Origin: DATFQI01 sp035264365 | GTDB taxonomy: Bacteria; Actinomycetota; Thermoleophilia; Solirubrobacterales; Solirubrobacteraceae | DNA: 14,600 nucleotides | NCBI GenBank assembly: GCA_035264365.1 | Contig: DATFQI010000066.1 | Span: 1-14,600 of the forward strand | Direction: 5' to 3' | In this document: piece by piece, positions 6,864-13,028 of the stretch | Position numbering within the stretch: the stretch's first letter is position 1 | How the letters are laid out: each line of letters starts with the position of its first letter | Program-made: the position numbers and the translations under genes | Notes under the pieces: model-generated | Told to the model about the DNA's origin: nothing | What the model saw: only the letters and a program-made list of their open reading frames with translations | Database searches by the model: none

Positions 6864-6888
6864 TGCGTACTTGTCTTTCTTTGGGCGT

Positions 6889-6930
6889 GCCAACGTTATT
6901 GGCGGTACGCCAACAAAGACACCATTGGCG
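6889..6930. repeat. Four TTGGC(G) half-sites in alternating orientation upstream of the secreted-protein gene
   Basis: Within 42 bases there are GCCAA (6889-6893), TTGGCG (6899-6904), CGCCAA (6908-6913) and TTGGCG (6925-6930). Adjacent copies form inverted repeats, the tightest being TTGGCG-GTA-CGCCAA at 6899-6913. They lie 26-67 bases upstream of the ATG at 6863, where a promoter or regulator site would be expected. I could not assign confident -35/-10 boxes. The rest of the gene-free stretch up to the tRNA (to 7086) contains only a GC-rich hairpin. Confidence 0.4.
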
Positions 6931-7043
6931 AAGAGTCGTTACGCGGGCAGCCGACAACTACGGGTGTGTCGGGGCCGCCCGCAGGAAGTCCGCGACGGCC
7001 TACCCAGGCGCCTCGGGACCGAGTCACGGACCGCCGTGTCCCG

Positions 7044-7060
7044 CGGGCGTGAGACGCCCG
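7044..7060 (-). terminator. Hairpin downstream of tRNA-Lys
   Basis: A 7-bp stem, CGGGCGT (7044-7050) and ACGCCCG (7054-7060), with loop GAG. It is placed 26 bases past the 3' end of the minus-strand tRNA. Position and GC content fit a terminator for the tRNA transcript, but the stem is short and no U-tract follows. Confidence 0.4.
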
Positions 7061-7086
7061 GCGCGAGTCAACTACCAGGTGAGAAA

Positions 7087-7159
7087 TGCCCCCGCCAGGA
7101 ATCGAACCTGGAACCTTCGGATTAAGAGTCCGCTGCTCTGCCAGTTGAGCTACAAGGGC
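7087..7159 (-). tRNA. tRNA-Lys (anticodon CTT)
   Basis: Read on the minus strand, the 73 bases fold as a standard tRNA. The acceptor arm GCCCTTG pairs with CGGGGGC (two G-U pairs) with discriminator A. The D-arm contains AGCTC...GAGC, the anticodon stem is CGGAC/ATCCG-like with loop reading CTCTTAA, and the T-arm CCAGG-TTCGATT-CCTGG is perfect. The anticodon is CTT, reading AAG lysine codons. CCA is not encoded (TTT follows), so it must be added by the CCA-adding enzyme. The tRNA lies 37 bases downstream of the TPR-like gene on the same strand and could be cotranscribed with the tat genes or have its own promoter. Confidence 0.96.
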
Positions 7160-7196
7160 GCGGGTGCCCAATGGTAGCCAAGGCGTCCTGCCCCGG

Positions 7197-7919
7197 CTAC
7201 TTCTCCTTCTTGGGCGTGGGCGTCGGCGTGGCCGAGCCCTGCTGCTGCTGGAGCTGCTGGGCGACCGCCTGCTGCTTGGCCTGGTCCAGCGAGTCCTTGA
7301 GCGTGTTGCGCTCGTCCTTGGGCGCGCGTTCGAGCGCCTCGTTGCGGGCGAGGTCGCCCTTGCGGGTCTGGCCCGCCTGGTAGGCGTAGATCGCCAGCGT
7401 CGCGTAGGTGTTCGCGGACGGTCTCGCCTCGGTGATGATCTCCTGCGCGGCCGCGGCGTCCGCGGGGCGGTTGAGGCCCGTCTGGTCGAAGGCGCGCACC
7501 ATCAGGCCGGCCACGCGGTCGTCGGGCTTCTTCGGCTCGAGCGCGAGGTACTTCTCCCACGCGTCGGCGGCCTGCGTGAGCTTCGCCTTGCCCGCCTCGG
7601 TGTAGGTGGCCGTGTTGGGGTCGAAGTTGTCGCCGATGCCGGCGCTCTGCACGCGGGCGCGGGCGAGCGCGGCCCAGGCCGCGGCGTCCTGCGGGTTCGT
7701 CCGGGTGCGCGTGACGGCGTCCTTCTCGGCCTTGTCGAAGCGGTCGGAGCCGGTGTCGCCACCGGAGGAGCCGGTGATCGCGTCGACGAGGCCGCCCTGC
7801 ATCGCGCCGCCGCCTCCGATGCCGAAGAGCACGAGGCCGCCGCCCATGAGCAGCGCGAGCGTGATGTAGACGATCTTGACGGTGCGGCGGCGGCCGCGGC
7901 CTCTCAGGTCGAACAGCAT
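7197..7919 (-). CDS. Membrane-anchored TPR-like protein in the tat operon
   Basis: 240 residues from ATG 7917-7919, ten bases after the tatC stop. The frame extends further upstream, but those residues overlap tatC and lack a plausible start context. A basic N-terminus (LRGRGRRRTVK) leads into one membrane segment (about 14-38) and a glycine-rich linker. Residues 60-215 are helical with TPR character: DAAAWAALARARVQ (78-91), ADAWEKYLALEP (118-129), TYATLAIYAYQAGQ (171-184) and RNEALERAPKDE (192-203). The end is low complexity: glutamine-rich (215-227), then TPTPTPKKEK. By the positive-inside rule the TPR part is outside the membrane. TPR domains bind proteins; the position next to tatC suggests assistance to export or folding, which is inference. 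Confidence 0.8.
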   Translation of the reverse strand: MLFDLRGRGRRRTVKIVYITLALLMGGGLVLFGIGGGGAMQGGLVDAITGSSGGDTGSDRFDKAEKDAVTRTRTNPQDAAAWAALARARVQSAGIGDNFDPNTATYTEAGKAKLTQAADAWEKYLALEPKKPDDRVAGLMVRAFDQTGLNRPADAAAAQEIITEARPSANTYATLAIYAYQAGQTRKGDLARNEALERAPKDERNTLKDSLDQAKQQAVAQQLQQQQGSATPTPTPKKEK

Positions 7920-7929
7920 GGAATCTTGG

Positions 7930-8940
7930 TCAGTGGTCCCGGTCTGGATGGAGCTCGATGTCGCCCGAGGTGGCCTCCTCTGCCTCCTCGCGGGCCCGGG
8001 CGCGCGCGGCGCGCCGGTCGAGCAGCGATGCGAAGAGGATAGAGGCCTCATAGAGGACCCACAGCGGGGCGGCCAGGATCAGCATCGTCACCGGGTCCTG
8101 GCCCGGCAGCAGCGCCGCGATGATCGCGATGATCACGATCGCGTAGCGGCGGCCCTTGCGCAGCTGCTGCGGGGTGATCACGCCGAGCCGCGTGGCGGCC
8201 AGGATGCCGACCGGGATCTGGAACAGCCCGCCCATCGCGATCAGCACGAGGATCTCGAACGAGTAGAAGTCCCTCGCCTGCAGGAGGATGTCGAAGGAGT
8301 CGTCGTTGAAGTTCTGCAGGAAGCTGATCGCCGGCGGCAGCACCAGGTAATAGGCGAACACCACGCCCGCGATGAACAGGAACGGCACGGCGAGCAGCAG
8401 CGGCAGCGCCACCTCGCGCTCGCGCGGCGAGAACGCCGGCAGCAGGAACGCATAGGCCTGGAAGAGGAGCAGCGGCATCGCCAACAACAGCGCCGCGTAC
8501 GCCGCGACCTTGAAGGTGGCCGTGAACGGCTCGCCGACCCCGGTGGTGATCGGCCGCTTCCCCGCGCGCGGCGGCGTCGCCTCCGCGGTGACGCGCGCGT
8601 CCCGCGCGAGCTCCTCGAACATCGCCCGCGTGTCGGACTTCAGCCCATCGTCTGCCGCGAGCGCGGCGTAGGCCGCCGCCTGCTTGAGGTAGAGCGCCTT
8701 CTGCTTCTGCTGGAAGTTCGCCGCGCGCTCGAACGGATCCTGGCTTCCGGACTGGAAGGCCGTCTTCGTGAGCGGCCGGTTCATGATCTCCAGCAACGTG
8801 CCGTTCTGCCAGAAGGCGAAGCCGAAGCAGACCAGGAACGCCACCAGGCACAGGATCAGCCGCGTGCGCAGCTCGTCGAGGTGCTCGACGAGGCTCAGGC
8901 GGTCGTCGTAGTTGACCGGCCTCAGCGCGGCGCGGGCCAT
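7930..8940 (-). CDS. tatC: Sec-independent protein translocase TatC with enlarged first external loop
   Basis: 336 residues, against roughly 250-260 for typical TatC. TatC forms the receptor for twin-arginine signal peptides. The N-terminal signature HLDELRTR (20-27) holds the conserved Glu and Arg of the signal-binding site. FKVAAYA (143-149), FQAYAFLLPAFSPREREV (160-177) and the late PGQDPVTM (279-286) match conserved positions, and six hydrophobic segments are visible. The Glu found in the fourth helix of E. coli TatC is Gln here (FQIPV, 240-244), a common variant. The unusual part is residues about 60-138 between helices 1 and 2: a predicted helical, Gln/Lys/Ala-rich insertion (FQQKQKALYLKQAAAYAALA). 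The cytoplasmic tail is acidic. It lies 24 bases after tatA. Confidence 0.95.
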   Translation of the reverse strand: MARAALRPVNYDDRLSLVEHLDELRTRLILCLVAFLVCFGFAFWQNGTLLEIMNRPLTKTAFQSGSQDPFERAANFQQKQKALYLKQAAAYAALAADDGLKSDTRAMFEELARDARVTAEATPPRAGKRPITTGVGEPFTATFKVAAYAALLLAMPLLLFQAYAFLLPAFSPREREVALPLLLAVPFLFIAGVVFAYYLVLPPAISFLQNFNDDSFDILLQARDFYSFEILVLIAMGGLFQIPVGILAATRLGVITPQQLRKGRRYAIVIIAIIAALLPGQDPVTMLILAAPLWVLYEASILFASLLDRRAARARAREEAEEATSGDIELHPDRDH

Positions 8941-8964
8941 GCGTGGATCCGGTCCTGCGCTCGG

Positions 8965-9231
8965 CTAGGGCCGCCGGTCGTGGACGACCTGGCCCTCGAG
9001 CGGGGCCTGCTCGCCCTCCGGACGGCCGAGGGCAGCCTCGGTCTCCCGGCGGTTCTCGGCCTGCGCGGCCTCGTCGTCGTCATCGCGTCCGCCCTTGCCC
9101 GAGATGGAGTCCTTGAACTCGCGCATGCCGGAGCCGAGCTGCTTGCCGAGCCCCGGAAGGCGCTTGGGGCCGAAGATAAGGAGCACGATCACCAGGACGA
9201 TGATCAGCTCCGTTGGTCCGATGTTGGGCAC
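8965..9231 (-). CDS. tatA: Twin-arginine translocase subunit TatA
   Basis: 88 residues from GTG 9229-9231, supported by GAGG seven bases upstream. It has one short N-terminal membrane helix (TELIIVLVIVLLIF, residues 7-20), the invariant hinge FGPKRLPGLGK (20-30), an amphipathic helix (GSGMREFKDSIS), and an acidic, disordered tail (RDDDDEAAQ onward). TatA oligomers form the export path for folded proteins recruited by TatC. The FGPKRLPGLGK hinge and short helix favour TatA over TatB. No tatB is in the window, so this may be a two-component TatAC system unless tatB lies elsewhere. It is first in the tatA-tatC-TPR order and diverges from the zinc-ribbon gene. Confidence 0.95.
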   Translation of the reverse strand: MPNIGPTELIIVLVIVLLIFGPKRLPGLGKQLGSGMREFKDSISGKGGRDDDDEAAQAENRRETEAALGRPEGEQAPLEGQVVHDRRP

Positions 9232-9332
9232 CGCGAAACCTCGCTGGTCGTTGGCCGTTGAGGACCCCAACGAAGGGTAGCGCCCGCGACATGCACGGAT
9301 GTACGAGTCAAGGATCTTTCCAGGGCGCCGAT

Positions 9333-9360
9333 CAGGAGGGCAGCAAGCCACTCCCTCTTG
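9333..9360 (+). promoter_or_regulatory. Leader hairpin that would hide an AGGAGG sequence
   Basis: An inverted repeat CAGGAGGG (9333-9340) and CCCTCTTG (9353-9360), with one G-U pair, encloses a 12-base loop just before the zinc-ribbon gene's ATG at 9366. The left arm contains AGGAGG, the best Shine-Dalgarno match in the window, but it is 26 bases from the start codon and no start occurs at normal spacing. Either the leader is structured or translation starts without that site. Regulatory function is speculative. Confidence 0.3.
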
Positions 9361-9365
9361 AGAGC

Positions 9366-9797
9366 ATGAGTTACTCCGATCCCAACAGCCAGCACGTCCG
9401 TCGCGTCGTCCTTCCATCCGGCCGGGCGATCGAGGTCGTGTACTTCGAGAACCTCGCCGAGGCCGCCGCCACCGAGCCGCTTCCGACCCGCGAGCGCACC
9501 GGCACCGGCGACCTGCACGTCTGCCCAGACTGCGACCGCGAGCTCGTCTTCCCCGTCGAGTGGTCCGAGGTCTCCCCGACGCACTGGGAGGTCCTCCTGC
9601 GCTGCCCGAACTGCGAGTGGAACGACCTCGGCGTCTTCGACCAGCCCACCGTCGACCGCTTCGACGACGAGCTCGACCGCGGCACCGAGGCGCTCATGCG
9701 CGATCTCAAGCGCCTCACCCAGGCGAACATGGAGGACGAGATCGACCGCTTCGTCAGCGCCCTGGGCGCCGACGCGATCCTCCCGGAAGACTTCTAG
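9366..9797 (+). CDS. Zinc-ribbon protein of unknown function
   Basis: 143 residues from ATG 9366; upstream in-frame codons offer only a GTG-type start with unlikely sequence. Two CxxC pairs, C53-P-D-C56 and C80-P-N-C83, form a classic four-cysteine zinc ribbon, with hydrophobic strands between (LVFPVEWSEV, HWEVLLRC). The N-terminal 45 residues contain a short beta stretch (RAIEVVYFENL). The C-terminal 55 residues are acidic and helical (DRFDDELDRGTEALMRDLKRL and on). There is no membrane segment. The ribbon resembles those that recognise nucleic acid or protein partners, but no enzymatic motif is present and I know no named family. The gene stands alone between divergent tatA and the convergent polyprenyl synthase. 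Confidence 0.82.
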   Translation: MSYSDPNSQHVRRVVLPSGRAIEVVYFENLAEAAATEPLPTRERTGTGDLHVCPDCDRELVFPVEWSEVSPTHWEVLLRCPNCEWNDLGVFDQPTVDRFDDELDRGTEALMRDLKRLTQANMEDEIDRFVSALGADAILPEDF

Positions 9798-9809
9798 CCG
9801 CCCGGCTAG
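9794..9809. terminator. Short hairpin containing both stop codons of convergent genes
   Basis: CTAGCC (9794-9799) and GGCTAG (9804-9809) form a 6-bp stem around GCCC. The TAG of the zinc-ribbon gene lies in the left arm and the TAG of the oppositely oriented polyprenyl synthase in the right arm; only eight bases separate the two genes. It may be a minimal bidirectional terminator, but the stem is short and chance is possible. Confidence 0.35.
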
Positions 9810-10777
9810 CTGTAGCGGTCGACGACCCCGTCGGCCACCAGCTCGAGCGCTCCCTGCTGGGCCTCCGGGAGTGCCGGCAGGGCGGCCTTGGCCGCCTCGA
9901 CCATCTCCAGCGCCTCCGCCCGCGCGGCCTCCAGGGCGCCCGTGGCGGCGATCGCGTCGCACACCCGCTCCGCCTGCTGAGGCGTGCGCACGCCGCGCAG
10001 GTCGACCTCCGCGAGCTCCGGGTCGCGGTCGCGCGCGAGGATCAGGGGCAGCGTGACCGTGCCGTCGAGCAGGTCGGTGCCGCGGTGCTTGCCCGTCCGC
10101 TCGGCGGGCCCCGAGACGTCGAGCACGTCGTCGAGCAGCTGGAAGGCGAGCCCGATCGAGCGGCCGAAGCGGCCCAGCACGTCCGGGTCCCCGGCGCCGC
10201 CGAGCGCGCCCAGCCGGCAGGCGGCCTCGAACAGCCGCGCTGTCTTGAGGTCGCAGCGGCGGTCGTAGCGCTCGCGCGTGATCGTGGCGTCCCAGGCGTC
10301 CTCGCGCTGGAGCAGCTCCCCCTGCGCGAGCGCCGACGAGGCGTCGGAGAGGATCCGCACCGCCTCCGCGCTGCCGCCGCCGGCCAGCTCCGCGAACGCG
10401 CGCGAGAACAGCAGGTCGCCGGTCGCGGTCGCCATCGCGCGGCCCGCCGTGGCCACGACGGTCGGCCGGCCACGCCGCAGCGGCGCCGCGTCGAGCACGT
10501 CGTCGTGCACGAGCGTCGCGGAGTGCACGAGCTCCACCGCGACGGCCGCCCGCAGCACCGCGGCCGGGTCGCGCGGCTCGGGTCCCGCCGCCACGAAGAC
10601 CAGCAGCGGACGGAGCCGCTTGCCGCCCGCCGCGATCGTCGAGCCCGCGTGCTCGGCCAGCACCGCGCCATGCGAGCGCGCGAGCTCCGCGAGCCGCGCC
10701 TCGAGGCGCTCCATCAGCTCCGGGACGTGCGCGCCGCCCGCCTCGATCACCGCGGCTACCGACTCGGCGCTGGCCAT
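9806..10777 (-). CDS. Long-chain polyprenyl diphosphate synthase (menaquinone side chain)
   Basis: 323 residues. The start ATG shares one base with the menG stop (TGATG). Conserved trans-prenyltransferase features: GGKRLRPLL (51-59); first aspartate-rich motif D92-D-V-L-D96 followed by RRGRPT (101-106); GDLLFSRAF (120-128); KTA with K178; second aspartate-rich motif LLDDVLD with D216, D217, D220. The family condenses isopentenyl diphosphate onto an allylic primer using Mg2+ held by the two aspartate clusters. The residues four and five places before the first motif are T88 and A87, small rather than aromatic, which usually permits long products. Being coupled to menG, it most likely makes the C35-C45 menaquinone side chain; exact length cannot be read. 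Long-chain synthesis for other lipids is an alternative. Confidence 0.92.
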   Translation of the reverse strand: MASAESVAAVIEAGGAHVPELMERLEARLAELARSHGAVLAEHAGSTIAAGGKRLRPLLVFVAAGPEPRDPAAVLRAAVAVELVHSATLVHDDVLDAAPLRRGRPTVVATAGRAMATATGDLLFSRAFAELAGGGSAEAVRILSDASSALAQGELLQREDAWDATITRERYDRRCDLKTARLFEAACRLGALGGAGDPDVLGRFGRSIGLAFQLLDDVLDVSGPAERTGKHRGTDLLDGTVTLPLILARDRDPELAEVDLRGVRTPQQAERVCDAIAATGALEAARAEALEMVEAAKAALPALPEAQQGALELVADGVVDRYS

Positions 10778-11475
10778 CAGGCAGCCCTCGTCCCGGAGTG
10801 CAGGGCGATGATCCCGCCCGCGGTCAGGATCCAGCGGACGTCGACGAGGCCCGCGGCCGCCAGCTCTCCGCCCAGCGCCTGCGGGCCGGGGAAGCGCCTC
10901 ACCGAGCTCGGCAGGTACGTGTACGCCTCGGGCTCCTTCGCGAGCTTGCCCAGCATCGGCACGATCCTGTCGAACCAGAGCGAGAAGAACGTCGACAGCG
11001 GCGGCTTCTGCGGCGTCGTGATCTCGAGCACCACGACGCGCCCGCCGGGCCGCACCACGCGCGCCATCTCGCGCAGCCCCTGCGGAAGGTCGGAGAAGTT
11101 GCGTGCCCCGAAGCCGACCGTGGCCGCGTCGAAGGAGGCGTCCGGGTAGGGCAGCGCGAGCGCGTTGCCCTGCTCCCACGTGAGCCCCGGCGCTTTGCGC
11201 CGCGCGACGTCGAGCATGCCCTCGGAGAAGTCCGAGCCGACCACGTCGGCCCCGCGCGAGGCCAGCTCGATCGCGAGGTCGCCGGTGCCGGTGGCGACGT
11301 CGAGCGCCCGCGAGCCGGGCCCCACGCGCGCCAGGTCGGCCGCGCGCTCGCGCCAGCGGTGGTGCAGCCCCGCCGTCATGACGGAGTTCATGAGGTCGTA
11401 CGGGCCGGCGATGCGGTCGAACATCGCGCGGACCTGCCCCTCCTCGAGGGTGCCGCTGCGGGCGCCGGCGCTCAT
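10777..11475 (-). CDS. menG: Demethylmenaquinone methyltransferase (UbiE/MenG)
   Basis: 232 residues from ATG 11473-11475, seven bases after the qcrC stop. It is a class I SAM methyltransferase. FDRIAGPYDLMNSVMTAGLHHRW (19-41) is the UbiE/COQ5 family signature region. The SAM-binding loop is ALDVATGTGDLA (57-68), the acidic second motif is VVGSDFSEGML (78-88), and ARNFSDLPQGLREMARVVRPGG (124-145) with VVVLEIT (147-153) completes the family pattern. It methylates demethylmenaquinone at the ring as the last step of menaquinone synthesis. No ubiquinone genes are present, so menG is preferred over ubiE. Translation is probably coupled to the polyprenyl synthase downstream, and both follow the quinol-oxidising complex genes. 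Confidence 0.94.
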   Translation of the reverse strand: MSAGARSGTLEEGQVRAMFDRIAGPYDLMNSVMTAGLHHRWRERAADLARVGPGSRALDVATGTGDLAIELASRGADVVGSDFSEGMLDVARRKAPGLTWEQGNALALPYPDASFDAATVGFGARNFSDLPQGLREMARVVRPGGRVVVLEITTPQKPPLSTFFSLWFDRIVPMLGKLAKEPEAYTYLPSSVRRFPGPQALGGELAAAGLVDVRWILTAGGIIALHSGTRAA

Positions 11476-11482
11476 GCGCGGG

Positions 11483-12211
11483 CTACTGCTCGCCGGGGTT
11501 GCTGTCGTCGCCCTTGAGCTGTGACAGGAACGCGACCAGGTCCCGCTTCTTCTCCGGGTCGAGCTCCCGGTAGGAGGGCATCGGCGCCGTCGGGTTCTCG
11601 AGCGTGCGCTGGATCGCGCCGGGCAACAGCTTGTCGCCGATGTCGCTCAGCTCCGGGCCCGGACCGTCGTTGCCGTTCTCGCCGATCTTGTGGCAGGCGA
11701 GGCAGCCGGATTGGGCCACGATCAGCTTGCCGGGCTCGTACTGCGCGGCGACCTTCATGTCGATCTCGTTCGGTGAGCCGGCCGAGGCGCCGAGGTAGGT
11801 CAGGTAGCCCATCGCGCAGATCACGAACAGCGCCGTGACCATCGCGATCGGGCGCCGCTCGGGCCGCCGCTCCGGGCCGCGGTCGATGAACGGCACCAGC
11901 AGCATCAGGATCATCAGGATCGTCGGGACCCCGATGGTGGCCAGCGGCACGAGCAGCGCGGGCTTGATCACGCGCAGGAGCTCGAACAGGAAGAAGAAGT
12001 ACCACTCCGGCCGCGGCACGTAGGTGGTCGTCGTCGGGTCGGCCTTCGGGCCCAGCTCGGCGCCGAAGAGGATCGACATCCCGATGATCGACGCCAGCAC
12101 GACGCACGCCATGATCGAGTCCTTGGCGACCGCGTAGGGGAAGAACGGCTTCCCCTGCGCCTTCAGGAGCGAGTACTCCCGGAGGTAGAGCTCCTTCTCG
12201 CTGTGCTTCAT
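11483..12211 (-). CDS. qcrC: Menaquinol:cytochrome c oxidoreductase subunit, subunit IV-cytochrome c fusion
   Basis: 242 residues from ATG 12209-12211, one base after the qcrB stop. The N-terminal half is like b6f subunit IV: a membrane helix at 32-50, the quinol-site motif R67-P-E-W-Y71, a helix at 72-105, and PFIDRGPERRP (107-117), which also occurs in the Bacillus protein. A third helix (123-141) leads to an external monohaem cytochrome c with C170-L-A-C173-H174 and a probable axial Met at M211 (APMPSYREL). This two-part fusion matches Bacillus QcrC and differs from the dihaem cytochrome of mycobacterial and Streptomyces QcrC. Electrons would pass from the Rieske centre to this haem and on to an oxidase. 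An extra 12 codons upstream overlap qcrB and are not needed. Confidence 0.93.
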   Translation of the reverse strand: MKHSEKELYLREYSLLKAQGKPFFPYAVAKDSIMACVVLASIIGMSILFGAELGPKADPTTTTYVPRPEWYFFFLFELLRVIKPALLVPLATIGVPTILMILMLLVPFIDRGPERRPERRPIAMVTALFVICAMGYLTYLGASAGSPNEIDMKVAAQYEPGKLIVAQSGCLACHKIGENGNDGPGPELSDIGDKLLPGAIQRTLENPTAPMPSYRELDPEKKRDLVAFLSQLKGDDSNPGEQ

Positions 12212-12212
12212 C

Positions 12213-13019
12213 TCACACGCGGTCCTGCTTGTCGCGGCCGTCGCCATTGGCCTTCAGCCACGGCGGCGCGGTCGTGCCGAGCTTGGTGACGAGGTACAGG
12301 TGCGCGCCGATCAGCGCGATCAGCGCGCCGGGGATCAGCAGCATGTGGATCGCGTAGAAGCGCGACAGCGTGGTCGCGCCGAACTCCGCCCCTCCGCGCA
12401 GGAAGTCGGACAGGTACGGCCCGACCACCGGGCCCGTGCCGTTGATGTTCACGCCCACGATCGTCGCCCAGTAGGAGCGCTGGTCGAACGGGAGCAGGTA
12501 GCCCGTGAATGACATCACCATCGTGAGGATCAGCAGCACGCCGCCGATCACCCAGTTGAGCTCGCGCGGGTACTTGTAGGCGCCGAAGAAGAACACCCTG
12601 GCCATGTGCAGGAAGACCAGGATCACCATCACCGACGAGCCCCACTTGTGCATGCCGCGCACGAACTCGCCGAGGAACACCTCGTTGGTGATGTGCCGCA
12701 CCGACTCGTAGGCGCCGCCAGCCGCGTCGGGCCGGTAGTACATCGCCAGGAACACGCCCGTGACGGCCTGCGAGAGGAAGGCGAACAGCGTCGCCGAGCC
12801 CAGCGTGTAGAACCAGTTCGTGCCCTTGGGCACCTTGCGGAACAGCACCCAGCGCAGGCCGCCGGCCAGCGAGGTGCGCTCGTCGACCCAGTCGACGGCG
12901 GAGATGCCGGCCTCCTTGACCTGCTCGACGGGGCCGGGGCGCCGGTCTTCGGCGGGGCTCTGCGGGCGGCCCTGGAGGGCGTTGGGAAGCGGCGGGGCCG
13001 GGAGCTTGGGCAGCTTCAT
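12213..13019 (-). CDS. qcrB: Cytochrome b6-type subunit of the menaquinol:cytochrome c oxidoreductase
   Basis: 268 residues from ATG 13017-13019, nine bases after the qcrA stop. Four membrane helices carry two pairs of haem-ligating histidines: H124/H138 (13 residues between) and H225/H240 (14 between, the b6f spacing). Other conserved landmarks are DWVDER (43-48), YKYPRELNW (148-156) and the GYLLPFDQ loop (173-180). The length and the missing C-terminal half identify the split b6 form, complemented by the subunit IV part of the next gene. The N-terminal 35 residues are proline-rich and longer than in Bacillus. T72 (WFYTLG) takes the place of the cysteine that anchors haem c_i in b6f and in Bacillus QcrB. 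Confidence 0.95.
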   Translation of the reverse strand: MKLPKLPAPPLPNALQGRPQSPAEDRRPGPVEQVKEAGISAVDWVDERTSLAGGLRWVLFRKVPKGTNWFYTLGSATLFAFLSQAVTGVFLAMYYRPDAAGGAYESVRHITNEVFLGEFVRGMHKWGSSVMVILVFLHMARVFFFGAYKYPRELNWVIGGVLLILTMVMSFTGYLLPFDQRSYWATIVGVNINGTGPVVGPYLSDFLRGGAEFGATTLSRFYAIHMLLIPGALIALIGAHLYLVTKLGTTAPPWLKANGDGRDKQDRV

Positions 13020-13028
13020 GTCGAGGTC

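Noticed and set aside
6283..7125. A plus-strand open frame of 280 residues ending in CPRQESNLEPSD
   Set aside because: It is antisense to the secreted-protein gene and its last residues translate the reverse strand of tRNA-Lys, a well-known false ORF signature.
8965..9231. TatB instead of TatA
   Set aside because: The FGPKRLPGLGK hinge, very short N-terminus and short amphipathic helix fit TatA; a TatB-type Glu in the membrane helix with a longer amphipathic region is not seen.
9560..11149. Long plus-strand frames opposite the prenyl synthase and menG, and similarly at 2711-4189, 4054-5220, 7876-9261 and 12606-13787
   Set aside because: All are antisense to well-supported genes, with Arg/Ala/Gly/Val-heavy composition and no domain motifs; long antisense frames are expected at this GC content.
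11483..13019. Possible frameshift splitting one cytochrome b gene in two
   Set aside because: The split after four helices, the start of subunit IV and the fused cytochrome c match the natural Bacillus/b6f arrangement, and both genes have proper starts and stops.
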